Assembly: GCF_026162625.1 (NCBI RefSeq) | Contig: NZ_JAOTBD010000007.1 | Span: 1-64,000, forward strand | Origin: Paracoccus beibuensis | GTDB taxonomy: Bacteria > Pseudomonadota > Alphaproteobacteria > Rhodobacterales > Rhodobacteraceae | Length of the DNA: 64,000 bases | Direction: 5' to 3' | Shown: one piece after another, positions 32,737 to 41,650 of the stretch | How the letters are laid out: the number at the start of each line of letters is the position of its first letter | Numbering within the stretch: position 1 is the first letter of the stretch | Notes under the pieces: generated by a model | Databases searched by the model: none | What the model was told of the DNA's origin: nothing | The model's input: only the letters and a program-made list of their open reading frames with translations | Translations under genes and position numbers: made by a program

Positions 32737-35391
32737 CTAGCCGGTCCAGCCGAGCGCGGTCGAAATGCAATTCATCGTCTGCATCAGGGCGACGGGGACG
32801 CCCGGCGTCTCTCCTGCCCTGTTGCGCTTCAGCAGCGCGATCTGAAGATCGTGCACCCGGTCCAGGTCCGGCCGCACCCGGTCGAACCGCGCCGTCATCC
32901 GGGGAAAGCGGTCCCCGATGTCGTCCTGCCCGGTCAGGAACAGGATCGCATCGTGGCTGGCCGCGTGTTCCTGCCGGATCAGGCCAAAGATGTCCCCGGC
33001 CATGTCCTGGTCCGTCACCAGCGCCTTGTAGCGTTCGGCGATCTGCAGGTCGGTGTGAAACAGCGACTTCTCGACCTCGTCCACGATCAGACGGAAGATG
33101 CGCGAGTCGCGGAACATCCGCCGCAGCAGCCGGTCGCCGTCGTCGCCACGAAAGCGGCGGAAGGCGCCGATGGCGGACCCGAACCCGTACCAGCCGGTCA
33201 GCAGGTGCCGGTTCTGCGACCAGGCGAAGACCCAGGGGATCGCCCGCAGATCGTCCAGGCTGGACATGCCGGACCGGCGCGCGGGGCGCGAACCCATCTT
33301 CAGCATCGCCAGTTCCTCGACGGGACTCGCCTGCTGGAAATAGTCGATGAAGCCCGGACGGTGCAGCAGCGACCGATAGGCCGTCTGCGACATGCCCGAC
33401 AGCGCCTCCAGCGTGTCGTTGAACTCGGGGCGCACGGCCTCGGGTTCCGTCGCCAGCGAATGGGCCAGAACCGATGACAGAACGACCTCCAGTTCGTGCT
33501 GGGCGGTGCCGCGATTGGCGAATTTCGACGACACGACCTCGCCCTGTTCCGTCGTGCGCAGATGGCCGTTGATGGTGCCGCGGGGCTGGGCTGCCAGCGC
33601 GCGCCCGGTCGGCGCACCGCCCCGGCTGACCGATCCGCCGCGCCCGTGGAAGAACACCGGCACCAGGTCATGCGCCGCCAGCGCCCGCGAGATATGGCGC
33701 TGCGCCTTCTCCAGCTCCCAGCTGGAACAGAGGAAGCCGCCGTCCTTGTTGCTGTCGGAATAGCCCAGCATGATCTCGATCCGCCGGTTGCCGCCGTCCA
33801 GGCTGCGGCGCACCAGCGGCACCCGCAGCAGCTGGTCCAGGATCGCCGGGGCGGCGCGCAGGTCCTCGATCGTCTCGAACAGCGGGACGACGCGCAGGTC
33901 CAGGCGTTCGGCGCCGAAGCCCGCATAGCGCGCCAGCAGGAAGACGCCCAGCAGGTCGTCGCAGGAGCGGGTCATCGACAGAATGAAAGGCCCGATGGCC
34001 TGCGGGTCGCGGCCGAAGCGCGTCTGCAGCATCAGGCCCAGCAGGTCCAGAAGCTCGGTCGACTTGTCCTGCAGCCGGTCGCGGTCGAGGTCCGGCAGTC
34101 GGGGCTGGACCAGTTCGCGGCGCAGCCGGTCGGACCAGGCTTGCGTGCCGTATTCGGGCAACGTGCCGCCGTCCGTCCAGATGTCCGACAGCGCCGCCGT
34201 CGTGACGCTCGAATTCTGGCGGATGTCCAGCGTGAAGGTGCGGAAACCAAAGACCTCGGCCTGCCAGCGCAGGGGCCGGATCAGGCGGCGCGCAAGGGCA
34301 TCGGCGTCGACGGCCGCCAATGCGGCTTCGACCTTGCGCAGGTCGGCCAGGAAAACCGCGGGATGCGGATAGCCCCCTGCCCCGTCCTTGGCTGTGGCGG
34401 CGATGCGCAGGCCGATCGCCGACAGCGCCTGGCGAAACGTCTCGTTGGGATTGCGCTGCAGCAGGTCGTCGGGCATGCCGTCGACCACCGAATACAGCAG
34501 CGCGCGCGCGTCCTCGGGCAGGCGGCAGATCGTGCCGCTGATGCTCAGTTGTTGGGCGGCCGACGTCAGTGCCTGGCGATAGCGGTCAAGGATCGCATCG
34601 CGGCCCAGCTCCAGCGCCTTGCGGGTCACGGGAACGGTGACATGCGGATTGCCGTCGCGGTCGCCGCCGATCCAGGAATGGAACCGAACGCACGGCGCAG
34701 GCGGCCGCGTGTCGCCGTAATGGGCCGCCGCCGCGTCGTGGAACTGCCGGACCACGTTCGGCACGGCCTCGAACAGGCCGTCGCGAAAGAATTGCAGGCC
34801 CCAGGCAATCTCGTCCTCGGGGGACGGACGGCGCAGGCGCAGCTCTCCGGTCAGCCACAGAAGGTCGATCTCGGATTCGACCGTCGCCAGCAGGTCGGCG
34901 CGTTCGCGGGGCGTCCAGCGATGCGTTTCCAGCTGCACCAGGTCGCGATAGATCCGCCGGTGGATCTCCAGCACGGTGACGCGCTTTGCCTCGGTCGGGT
35001 GGGCGGTCAGCGTGGGGCCGACCGACATGTCCGACGCCACGCGGTCAAAGACCTCGGGCGCGGCTCCGGCGTCCTTCAGGACGCGGGCAAAGCTGCCCTC
35101 GACCGCGGCGGCACCTTCGCGGGTTTCGACCATGCGGCGGGCGCGGGTGGCCGCGTTTTCGTCCACGATCCGCAGGATCTGGAACCAGATGCTGAGACCT
35201 TGCAGATAGTCGCTGATGTCCTGCCCGTCGGGCAGGCCACCGCCGCCCTGCAACAGCGGCAGGACGCGCGGCGCGCGGCGGGCCAGCACATTGGCCCACA
35301 GCTGCCGCAGTTCGGCCCTCAGATCGTCGGCATAGCCGTCGCGCCGTGTGCCCGAACGTGGCCTGCCCGCATGTGCTGCCCCACCCGACAT
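32737..35391 (-). CDS. ppc: Phosphoenolpyruvate carboxylase
   Basis: Adds bicarbonate to phosphoenolpyruvate to give oxaloacetate, the CO2-fixing step of the serine cycle. The 884 residues show the catalytic-His motif [15 protein letters not shown] near residue 130, [29 protein letters not shown], and the glycine loop [16 protein letters not shown]. The C-terminus reads [11 protein letters not shown], where allosterically regulated enzymes usually have a variant of NGIAAGMRNTG; this resembles the shorter-regulated methylotroph type. The ATG overlaps the hprA stop. Confidence 0.93.
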   Translation of the reverse strand: MSGGAAHAGRPRSGTRRDGYADDLRAELRQLWANVLARRAPRVLPLLQGGGGLPDGQDISDYLQGLSIWFQILRIVDENAATRARRMVETREGAAAVEGSFARVLKDAGAAPEVFDRVASDMSVGPTLTAHPTEAKRVTVLEIHRRIYRDLVQLETHRWTPRERADLLATVESEIDLLWLTGELRLRRPSPEDEIAWGLQFFRDGLFEAVPNVVRQFHDAAAAHYGDTRPPAPCVRFHSWIGGDRDGNPHVTVPVTRKALELGRDAILDRYRQALTSAAQQLSISGTICRLPEDARALLYSVVDGMPDDLLQRNPNETFRQALSAIGLRIAATAKDGAGGYPHPAVFLADLRKVEAALAAVDADALARRLIRPLRWQAEVFGFRTFTLDIRQNSSVTTAALSDIWTDGGTLPEYGTQAWSDRLRRELVQPRLPDLDRDRLQDKSTELLDLLGLMLQTRFGRDPQAIGPFILSMTRSCDDLLGVFLLARYAGFGAERLDLRVVPLFETIEDLRAAPAILDQLLRVPLVRRSLDGGNRRIEIMLGYSDSNKDGGFLCSSWELEKAQRHISRALAAHDLVPVFFHGRGGSVSRGGAPTGRALAAQPRGTINGHLRTTEQGEVVSSKFANRGTAQHELEVVLSSVLAHSLATEPEAVRPEFNDTLEALSGMSQTAYRSLLHRPGFIDYFQQASPVEELAMLKMGSRPARRSGMSSLDDLRAIPWVFAWSQNRHLLTGWYGFGSAIGAFRRFRGDDGDRLLRRMFRDSRIFRLIVDEVEKSLFHTDLQIAERYKALVTDQDMAGDIFGLIRQEHAASHDAILFLTGQDDIGDRFPRMTARFDRVRPDLDRVHDLQIALLKRNRAGETPGVPVALMQTMNCISTALGWTG

Positions 35392-36362
35392 CAGTTCACC
35401 CTGTCGCGCGGTTCGCGCCCTTCGAAAAAGTCGGTCAGGTTGTCCATAACCCGGAACCCCATGGCCTCGCGCGCTTCGCGGGTGGCGCTGCCCAGGTGGG
35501 GCAGCATGACCAGCCGGTCGGATTGCATCAGGTCGGGGTTGATCCGGGGCTCTCCGTCAAAGACGTCCAACGCCGCACCGCCGATCGTGTCGAAGGCCAA
35601 CGCCTGGGTCAGCGCGACCTCGTCCACCACTTCGCCGCGGGCGGTGTTGATCAGGAACGCGTCGGGCCGCATCATCGACAGGCGGCGCGCGTCGATCAGG
35701 TGCCGGTTCGCCGCGCCCCCCGGACAGTGCAGAGAGATGAAATCGCACTCGGGGATCAGTTCGTCGATGCTGGCGACCTGCGTAGCATCGCAGGCGGCCA
35801 GGACGTCTGGCGCGACCGGGCTGCGGTTATAGGCCAGGATCTTCATGCCGAACCCGTGATGCGCCCGGCGCGCCATTTCCTGACCGATGCGGCCATAGCC
35901 GATGATGCCAAGCGTCTTGCCCGACACCTTGGTGCCGACCAGGTGCGTGGGCCGCCAGCCGGTCCACTGGCCGGCGCGCAGCTCTCGCTCGCCCTCTCCG
36001 GCGCGGCGGGCGACCATCAGCATCAGCGTCATGGCCAGGTCAGCCGTGCATTCAGACAGGACGTCCGGCGTGTTCGTGACCACGATGCCGTGCCGGCCCG
36101 CGCCTTCCAGGTCGATATGGCTGTAGCCGACGCCATAATTGGCCAGGATCTTGGTCTGCGGGCGCTCCAGCTCCAGCGCCGGGGCGCCGATCTTGTCGGT
36201 CACCGTCGGCAGGATCGCGTCATAGTCCCGCATGGCCGCCCGAAACTCTTCGGGCGCCAGCGGAGTGTCGCTGCGGTTCAGCACCGCGTCGAAGCGGTCG
36301 GCCAGCCGCGCCTCGACCGCGGCAGGCCAGCGCCTGGTGACAAGGATGCGGGGTTTTGCCAT
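35391..36362 (-). CDS. hprA: Hydroxypyruvate reductase (D-2-hydroxyacid dehydrogenase family)
   Basis: Reduces hydroxypyruvate to D-glycerate with NAD(P)H. The 323-residue product has the Rossmann motif IGYGRIGQEMARRA near residue 155, the catalytic Arg in NTARGEVVDE, and the His in LPHLGSATREAREAM. Family relatives also reduce glyoxylate; the serine-cycle operon decides the name. Two starts are possible: 36374, overlapping the mtkB stop, or 36362, preceded by a GGGGG run; the second fits the family N-terminus. Confidence 0.87.
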   Translation of the reverse strand: MAKPRILVTRRWPAAVEARLADRFDAVLNRSDTPLAPEEFRAAMRDYDAILPTVTDKIGAPALELERPQTKILANYGVGYSHIDLEGAGRHGIVVTNTPDVLSECTADLAMTLMLMVARRAGEGERELRAGQWTGWRPTHLVGTKVSGKTLGIIGYGRIGQEMARRAHHGFGMKILAYNRSPVAPDVLAACDATQVASIDELIPECDFISLHCPGGAANRHLIDARRLSMMRPDAFLINTARGEVVDEVALTQALAFDTIGGAALDVFDGEPRINPDLMQSDRLVMLPHLGSATREAREAMGFRVMDNLTDFFEGREPRDRVN

Positions 36363-36373
36363 CGCCGCCCCCA

Positions 36374-37255
36374 TCACTGCATGACGCGGGCGATGGTCTC
36401 GCCGATGACGGCGGGGTTTTCGGCCACGGTGACGCCGGCGGCCGTCAGGATCTCGACCTTTTCCGACGCGCTTTCGCCAAAGGCCGAGATGATCGCCCCC
36501 GCATGGCCCATCGTCCGCCCCTTGGGCGCGGTGAGACCCGCGACATAGGCGACAACGGGCTTTGACACATGATCGCGGATGTATTCCGCCGCCTCGGCCT
36601 CTTGCGGGCCGCCGATCTCTCCGATCATGCAGATGATGTGGGTTTCGTCGTCGGCCTCGAAATGGGCCAGCACGTCCTTGAACGAGGATCCGTTGATCGG
36701 ATCGCCGCCGATGCCCACGCTGGTCGAGATTCCCATACCGCGTTCCTTCAACTGCGCCGCGGCCTCGTATCCCAGGGTCCCCGAGCGGCCGATGATGCCC
36801 ACGTTGCCCTGCAGATAGATGTGGCCCGGCATGATGCCCAGCATCGCCTTGCCCGGGCTGATCGTGCCCGCGCAATTGGGGCCGGTCAGGATCATCCGGC
36901 GTTCTTTGGGATAGCGGTACATGTAGCGTTTGACGCGGATCATGTCCTGCGCCGGGATGCCGTCGGTGATGCAGACGCAATAGCGCAGGCCCGCATCGGC
37001 GGCTTCCATGATGCTGTCGGCGGCGGCGGGGGGTGGGACGAAGACCAGCGTTGCCTCGGCCCCCGTTTCTTCCACGGCCTCCTTCACGGTGTTGAATACG
37101 GGCACGCCCTCGACCGTTTCGCCGCCCTTGCCGGGGACGACGCCGCCGACGACGGTGGTGCCATAGTCCAGCATCTCGCGCGTGTGGAAGCGGGCCATCT
37201 TGCCGGTGATGCCTTGGACAATGACGCGGGTGTCGCGATCCAGAAAAATGCTCAT
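36374..37255 (-). CDS. mtkB: Malate-CoA ligase (malate thiokinase), alpha subunit
   Basis: With MtkA it makes malyl-CoA from malate, CoA and ATP. The 293-residue product is homologous to succinyl-CoA synthetase alpha: the CoA-binding VIVQGITGKMARFHTREM near the N-terminus, GPNCAGTISPGKA, GRSGTLGYEAA, and the phosphohistidine loop TMGHAGAIISAFG near residue 245. Start and stop overlap the neighbours by single bases (TGATG). It is called malate thiokinase because sgaA, hprA, ppc and mcl flank it; a TCA-cycle SucD would sit with sucAB. Confidence 0.9.
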   Translation of the reverse strand: MSIFLDRDTRVIVQGITGKMARFHTREMLDYGTTVVGGVVPGKGGETVEGVPVFNTVKEAVEETGAEATLVFVPPPAAADSIMEAADAGLRYCVCITDGIPAQDMIRVKRYMYRYPKERRMILTGPNCAGTISPGKAMLGIMPGHIYLQGNVGIIGRSGTLGYEAAAQLKERGMGISTSVGIGGDPINGSSFKDVLAHFEADDETHIICMIGEIGGPQEAEAAEYIRDHVSKPVVAYVAGLTAPKGRTMGHAGAIISAFGESASEKVEILTAAGVTVAENPAVIGETIARVMQ

Positions 37256-38451
37256 CAGACGGCCCTCAGGTTGGTGTTGCGGGTGGTGTCGCTGCGCCAG
37301 GCGGCCACGACGCGTTCGGCGGCCTCCATCAGCGTGGTGGCGCGGATCAGCGGAAGGCCGCTCTGCGCCAGGATCTTCTGGCCTTCTTCGACATTGGTGC
37401 CGGCAAGGCGGACGACGACTGGCACGTCCACGGGGTTTTCCCTCAGCGCGCGGACGACCCCTTCGGCCACCCAGTCGCAGCGGTTGATGCCCGCGAAGAT
37501 GTTGACCAGGATCGCCTGCACGTTCTTGTCCGACATCACCAGCCGAAAGGCCTTGGACACGCGTTCCGGCGTCGCGCCGCCGCCGATGTCGAGGAAGTTC
37601 GCAGGCTCTCCTCCGGCCAGCTTGATCGTGTCCATGGTGGCCATCGCCAAGCCTGCGCCATTGACGATGCAGCCGATGTTGCCGTCGAGGCCGACATAGG
37701 ACAGCCCGCGGTCGGCGGCGCGGGATTCGCGCGGGTCCTCCTGCGACTTGTCGCGCAGTTCGGAAATCTGCGGATGACGGAACAGCGCGTTGTTGTCGAA
37801 GGTCATCTTGGCGTCCAGCGCCAGGATGCGGTCGTCGCTGGTGATGACCAGCGGGTTCACCTCGACCATGGTGGCGTCCAGCTCGCGAAAGGCGCGATAG
37901 CAGCCGCGCAGCGTGCGGACCATCTGCTGGACCATTGCTGGCTTGATGCCCAGCTTGAAGGCCAGCTCGCGGCACTGGAATTCCTGCAGGCCGACGGCGG
38001 GTTCCACCGTGGCGCGGACGATGCTCTCAGGACGCTTCTCCGAGATCTCCTCGATCTCCATCCCGCCCTCGCCGCTTGCGACGATCATCACGCGCTGGCT
38101 GGCGCGGTCCAGGACGAAGCCCAGATAGATCTCGCGAGCGATCGGAACGGCCGCCTCGACATAGACCCGGTAGATGCCCTTGCCCTCGGGGCCGGTCTGA
38201 TGGGTCACCAGCTTCTGGCCGAACATGCCCTCGGTGACTTCCTGGATCTCGACGTCGCTGTCGCAGACCTTGACGCCGCCGGCCTTGCCGCGTCCGCCGG
38301 CATGGACCTGGGCCTTGACGACCCACCGGTCGCCGCCCATTTCCCGCGCGCGATACGCCGCCTGTTCGGGGCTATAGGCCAAAGCGCCCTGCGGCACGCC
38401 GACGCCAAAGCGGCTGAGGATTTCCTTGGCCTGATATTCGTGAATGTCCAT
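37255..38451 (-). CDS. mtkA: Malate-CoA ligase (malate thiokinase), beta subunit
   Basis: ATP-grasp subunit of 398 residues: [20 protein letters not shown] at the N-terminus, [18 protein letters not shown] near residue 45, [11 protein letters not shown] around 200, and [20 protein letters not shown] near 255, all shared with SucC. It provides the ATP and substrate site of malate thiokinase and is coupled to mtkB by a TGATG overlap. Together with malyl-CoA lyase it regenerates glyoxylate and acetyl-CoA. Confidence 0.9.
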   Translation of the reverse strand: MDIHEYQAKEILSRFGVGVPQGALAYSPEQAAYRAREMGGDRWVVKAQVHAGGRGKAGGVKVCDSDVEIQEVTEGMFGQKLVTHQTGPEGKGIYRVYVEAAVPIAREIYLGFVLDRASQRVMIVASGEGGMEIEEISEKRPESIVRATVEPAVGLQEFQCRELAFKLGIKPAMVQQMVRTLRGCYRAFRELDATMVEVNPLVITSDDRILALDAKMTFDNNALFRHPQISELRDKSQEDPRESRAADRGLSYVGLDGNIGCIVNGAGLAMATMDTIKLAGGEPANFLDIGGGATPERVSKAFRLVMSDKNVQAILVNIFAGINRCDWVAEGVVRALRENPVDVPVVVRLAGTNVEEGQKILAQSGLPLIRATTLMEAAERVVAAWRSDTTRNTNLRAV

Positions 38452-38478
38452 GTCGTGCCTCCTCCCAAAGGCCTAAGG

Positions 38479-39726
38479 TCAGGCGGCAGCGACGGCTGCG
38501 GCGTAATGGTTTTCCAGGCGGCCGTTCACGGCGCCCATGTCCACCTCGGCGCCCATGGCGGCCATGGCGGCGCCGAAGCGGGTCACGATGTCGGTGATGG
38601 CAGGCTGGTTCAGCAGGTTCAGGATGCCGATGCGCACCTGCACCGGTTCGGACAGCGTCGGCCAGATGCCGAAGCCCTGGGCGCGGCAGTTCTGGACCAG
38701 CTCGGCCTCGCGGCCCGCGAGCGACTTCGGCAGGTTCAGGACGACCAGCGAGGTCATGTTCGATGTCACTGTGCAGCCCATCGCGGTTACCGCGTCGCGC
38801 AGCGCCGCCTCGTGGAAGGCATAGGACGACGCCCGGGCCGCCACCGTCTGCTGCAGCGTGATCCGCAGCGCCTCGTGGAAGGCGGCGACGGCATAGGCGC
38901 TGTGGGTGCGGTGGTAGGTGCCCTTCTCGACGTCCTTGCCGTCGATGATGCCCCAGTGACGCGCTTCCAGGATCGGATGGTGGACGAAGCTGCGGCAGCC
39001 GGTGGCGCGCAGGTTCTGGATGTAGCGGTCGGTGAAGGACACCGGCGCATAGGTCAGCGGCAGGCAGCAGATGCCCTTCTGCGGGCAAGAGGCCCAGCCA
39101 TGGACGCCCGGATAGTCGTCGATGCTGAAATCCTCGACCCCGAGCGAGGACACCGCGTCGACCAACCCCATCACGTCGTAGCGTTCGCAGGCATCGGAAA
39201 ACCCGCGCAGGTCGTTGATCCGGCCCGATCCGGTTTCCCAATGCGCCATCGCGGCCCATTTGGGCTTGTGCCTCGCCAAGGCATCCTCGACGATCTCGGC
39301 GGTCACGGATTGACCGTGCGGCACGGTGACCACGGTGACCGAGGCGGGCTGCGGGTCCATCGGGTTCGCGGTCAGTTCTTCGGCCGTGGCGGCCTTCATG
39401 CGGACGGTCAGCCCGTCGATACCCGAAAACGTGCCGTTGGCGAAGACGACGACCTTGTCGCCGGGCAGCACCGCGTTGAACATCGCGTCAAGGCCGCTCC
39501 ACCCCGTTCCGGCGACGCCGAAGGTGTGGACATTGGCCGTGCCCATCACCTGGCGCAGCATCTTCTTGCACTCGATCATGCCCCGCAGCACATCGGCCTG
39601 CATGTGGTCGGCCACGCCGGCGCTGGCAAAACGTTGCAGAACACGCGGATCGGTGTTGCCGGGACCGGGACCCGCCGCGATGGTCTGCGGGATCTCGAGC
39701 GGGGGAAAGACTGTCGGATCGGCCAT
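38479..39726 (-). CDS. sgaA: Serine-glyoxylate aminotransferase
   Basis: PLP transaminase of class V: serine + glyoxylate to hydroxypyruvate + glycine. The 415-residue product has AAGPGPGNTDPRVLQRFASA near the start, the segment VDAVSSLGVEDFSIDDY, and the PLP lysine in ASCPQKGICCLPL near residue 220. The start at 39726 has an AAGGAAAC site; the longer frame to 39789 was rejected. It is the first gene of the six-gene serine-cycle operon and diverges from a LuxR-type regulator. Confidence 0.9.
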   Translation of the reverse strand: MADPTVFPPLEIPQTIAAGPGPGNTDPRVLQRFASAGVADHMQADVLRGMIECKKMLRQVMGTANVHTFGVAGTGWSGLDAMFNAVLPGDKVVVFANGTFSGIDGLTVRMKAATAEELTANPMDPQPASVTVVTVPHGQSVTAEIVEDALARHKPKWAAMAHWETGSGRINDLRGFSDACERYDVMGLVDAVSSLGVEDFSIDDYPGVHGWASCPQKGICCLPLTYAPVSFTDRYIQNLRATGCRSFVHHPILEARHWGIIDGKDVEKGTYHRTHSAYAVAAFHEALRITLQQTVAARASSYAFHEAALRDAVTAMGCTVTSNMTSLVVLNLPKSLAGREAELVQNCRAQGFGIWPTLSEPVQVRIGILNLLNQPAITDIVTRFGAAMAAMGAEVDMGAVNGRLENHYAAAVAAA

Positions 39727-39915
39727 GATCGTTTCCTTGCTGTCAACTTTTCTCAACGGAAATGAAACATCAGTCGACATCATCAACAACGTAACATTAT
39801 GCTGCTTTCAGGTATCTAAAAAGGTGGGAAATTACCCACCCTTTCGGGCGGAACTGGAAAAATCCACCGGAATCACCCGCCCGAAAGGGTGGGTCTGGAA
39901 GGGAGGAGAGGGTGA
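39727..39915. promoter_or_regulatory. Divergent promoter region with overlapping inverted repeats
   Basis: An 18-bp perfect inverted repeat has arms at 39834-39851 (ACCCACCCTTTCGGGCGG) and 39877-39894, with a 25-nt spacer. A second, shorter repeat pairs GGTGGG (39823-39828) with CCCACC (39835-39840), using part of the same left arm, so the two hairpins exclude each other in RNA. An AT-rich block at 39,745-39,830 probably holds the sgaA promoter. The structure starts 21 nt before the regulator ATG. Confidence 0.7.
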
Positions 39916-40596
39916 ATGGCGCTGATACAGGATGCAAGACCCATCGTTTCGGTGATGCTGGCGGACAGCAATCCGCTGGTCCTGAGCGGGATGTCCGAGG
40001 CTTTCGAACGCGATCCGCGATTCTCGCTGGTGGCCACGTCATCCACGGCCGAGGGGTTTCTGGCCTCGATGGTGCGCGTGCCGGCGCAGGTGGGAGTGAT
40101 CGACTGGAACCTGCCGCTGCTGGGCGGTGCCCGCCTGCTGGAGGTGCTGCGCGAACAGGACAGCCCGCCGCGAGTCGTCGTCTACGCGCAGCCCTCGGAC
40201 GAATCGCATGTCACCGCGCTTGGCGCCGGGGCCGCGGGGTTCGTCGCGCGCAACTGCCCGGTCGAGCAGTTGCTGGAAACGTGCATGGCCGTCGCCTCGG
40301 GACGGATGGTGTTTCCCTATCTGGACGTGCGGCAGTTGCAGCAGGACCCGATGAACACGCTGTCGCGGCGCGAAAGCGCCATGCTGGAAGCGCTGTCCAG
40401 GGGCCTGACGAATCGTGAACTGTCGCGAGAGCTGGAAATCTCGACCAACACGGTGAAGTTCCACCTGTCGAACCTTTACGACAAACTGTCGGTCCGAAAC
40501 CGCGCGCAAGCCATCGCCTTCTATTATTCAAGCCGTAATCGACGGGATCCGACGGCAGGCACGGGTTCCGACGAAAGTCGGTTGCGCAACAAATGA
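39916..40596 (+). CDS. Orphan LuxR/NarL-type response regulator with degenerate receiver
   Basis: A 226-residue protein: receiver domain at about 10-125 and a LuxR HTH at about 148-210 (LSRRESAMLEALSRGLTNRE, then STNTVKFHLSNLYDKLSVRN). The likely phospho-acceptor Asp is in GVIDWNLPLLGG. The conserved Thr/Ser of strand 4 appears to be Ala (VVVYAQ), and the switch Lys appears to be Arg (GFVARNC). No kinase gene is nearby. It sits between the two arms of the serine-cycle cluster, so it probably controls them. This differs from the LysR-type QscR of Methylobacterium. Confidence 0.85.
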   Translation: MALIQDARPIVSVMLADSNPLVLSGMSEAFERDPRFSLVATSSTAEGFLASMVRVPAQVGVIDWNLPLLGGARLLEVLREQDSPPRVVVYAQPSDESHVTALGAGAAGFVARNCPVEQLLETCMAVASGRMVFPYLDVRQLQQDPMNTLSRRESAMLEALSRGLTNRELSRELEISTNTVKFHLSNLYDKLSVRNRAQAIAFYYSSRNRRDPTAGTGSDESRLRNK

Positions 40597-40611
40597 TTCA
40601 CGAAAATCATT
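40592..40611. promoter_or_regulatory. Inverted repeat before the malyl-CoA lyase gene
   Basis: AATGATT (40592-40598) and AATCATT (40605-40611) form perfect 7-bp arms with a 6-nt spacer. They overlap the regulator's stop codon and a TTGACA hexamer (40610-40615), a possible -35 element for mcl. The position suits a repressor or activator site. Confidence 0.45.
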
Positions 40612-40675
40612 GACAGGCAAGATTATTATAACTTCTTTGACCCCATTCCCCGACATCATCAGGAGGCGTTTCGCC

Positions 40676-41650
40676 ATGAGCTTTTTTCCTATCGAACAGG
40701 CCCCCGCGCGTCTGAACCGCAGTGAACTGGCGGTGCCCGGCAGCCAACCGCAGATGTTCCAGAAAGCGGCTGATTCGGATGTCGACGTGATCTTCCTCGA
40801 CCTGGAGGACGCGGTCGCCCCTGACGAAAAGCCGCAGGCACGGCGCAACATCATCAAGGCATTGAACGAGATCGACTGGGGCAAGAAGACGATGTCGATC
40901 CGCATCAACGGGCTGGACACGCACTACATGTATCGCGACGTCGTGGACGTGGTCGAACAAGCCGGAGAGCGCCTGGACCTGATCATGATTCCCAAGGTGG
41001 GCACCGCCGCCGACGTCTATGCCGTGGACATGCTGGTCACCCAGATCGAGGATGCGACGGGGCTGAAGAAGCGCATCGGGTTCGAGCACATCATCGAGAC
41101 AGCGCTCGGCATGCAGAACGTCAGTGAAATCGCGGGTGCTTCCAAGCGCAATGAAAGCCTGCATTTCGGCGTGGCCGACTATGCCGCCAGCACCCGCGCG
41201 CGTACGACCGTCATCGGCGGCGTGAACGAGCATTATTCGGTCCTGACCGATCCGGCGCAGGACGGCGGGCGGCAGACCCATTGGGGCGACATGTGGCACT
41301 ATGCCCTGTCGCGGATGGTCGTCGCGGCACGCGCCAACGGACTGCGCCCGATCGACGGTCCCTTCGGCGACTTCTCGGACCCAGACGGCTACAAGGCCGC
41401 CGCCTATCGCGCCGCCGTTCTGGGCTGCGAGGGCAAATGGGCGATCCACCCCAGCCAGATCGCGCTGGCCAACGACGTCATGAGCCCCTCGCCCGCCGAG
41501 GTCGAACGTGCCCAGAAGATCCTCGACGCCATGGCCAAGGCCGAATCCGAGGGCAAGGGTGCCGTGTCCTTGGACGGACGGCTGATCGACTATGCCTCGA
41601 TCCGTCAGGCCGAGGTGCTGGTCGAAAAAGCCCGGCAGATCGCCGCGTGA
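40676..41650 (+). CDS. mcl: L-malyl-CoA/beta-methylmalyl-CoA lyase
   Basis: Cleaves malyl-CoA to acetyl-CoA and glyoxylate. The 324-residue HpcH/CitE-type barrel matches Mcl1 of Rhodobacterales: RLNRSELAVPGSQPQMFQKA, VDVIFLDLEDAVAPDEK near residue 38 with the Asp/Glu metal ligands, MIPKVGTAADVYAVD, HFGVADYAAST and CEGKWAIHPSQI. A perfect AGGAGG site lies 10 nt upstream of the start. Its GTGA overlap with the kinase gene shows coupling. It can serve both the serine cycle and the ethylmalonyl-CoA pathway. Confidence 0.93.
   Translation: MSFFPIEQAPARLNRSELAVPGSQPQMFQKAADSDVDVIFLDLEDAVAPDEKPQARRNIIKALNEIDWGKKTMSIRINGLDTHYMYRDVVDVVEQAGERLDLIMIPKVGTAADVYAVDMLVTQIEDATGLKKRIGFEHIIETALGMQNVSEIAGASKRNESLHFGVADYAASTRARTTVIGGVNEHYSVLTDPAQDGGRQTHWGDMWHYALSRMVVAARANGLRPIDGPFGDFSDPDGYKAAAYRAAVLGCEGKWAIHPSQIALANDVMSPSPAEVERAQKILDAMAKAESEGKGAVSLDGRLIDYASIRQAEVLVEKARQIAA

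Noticed and set aside
33496..35832. 778-residue plus-strand frame opposite ppc
   Set aside because: It is antisense to a clear PEP carboxylase gene, rich in Gln, Arg and Gly, and resembles no family. Such long antisense frames result from high third-position GC. The same applies to frames opposite tkt (5119-6861) and the ABC-F gene (49331-51334).
36374..38451. TCA-cycle succinyl-CoA synthetase sucCD
   Set aside because: The sequences are homologous, but the gene order inside sgaA-hprA-ppc-glyA fits malate thiokinase; sucAB and mdh are not nearby.
40610..40640. Complete sigma-70 promoter for mcl
   Set aside because: TTGACA is followed by TATAAC at too short a spacing, and no good -10 element appears at 16-18 nt.
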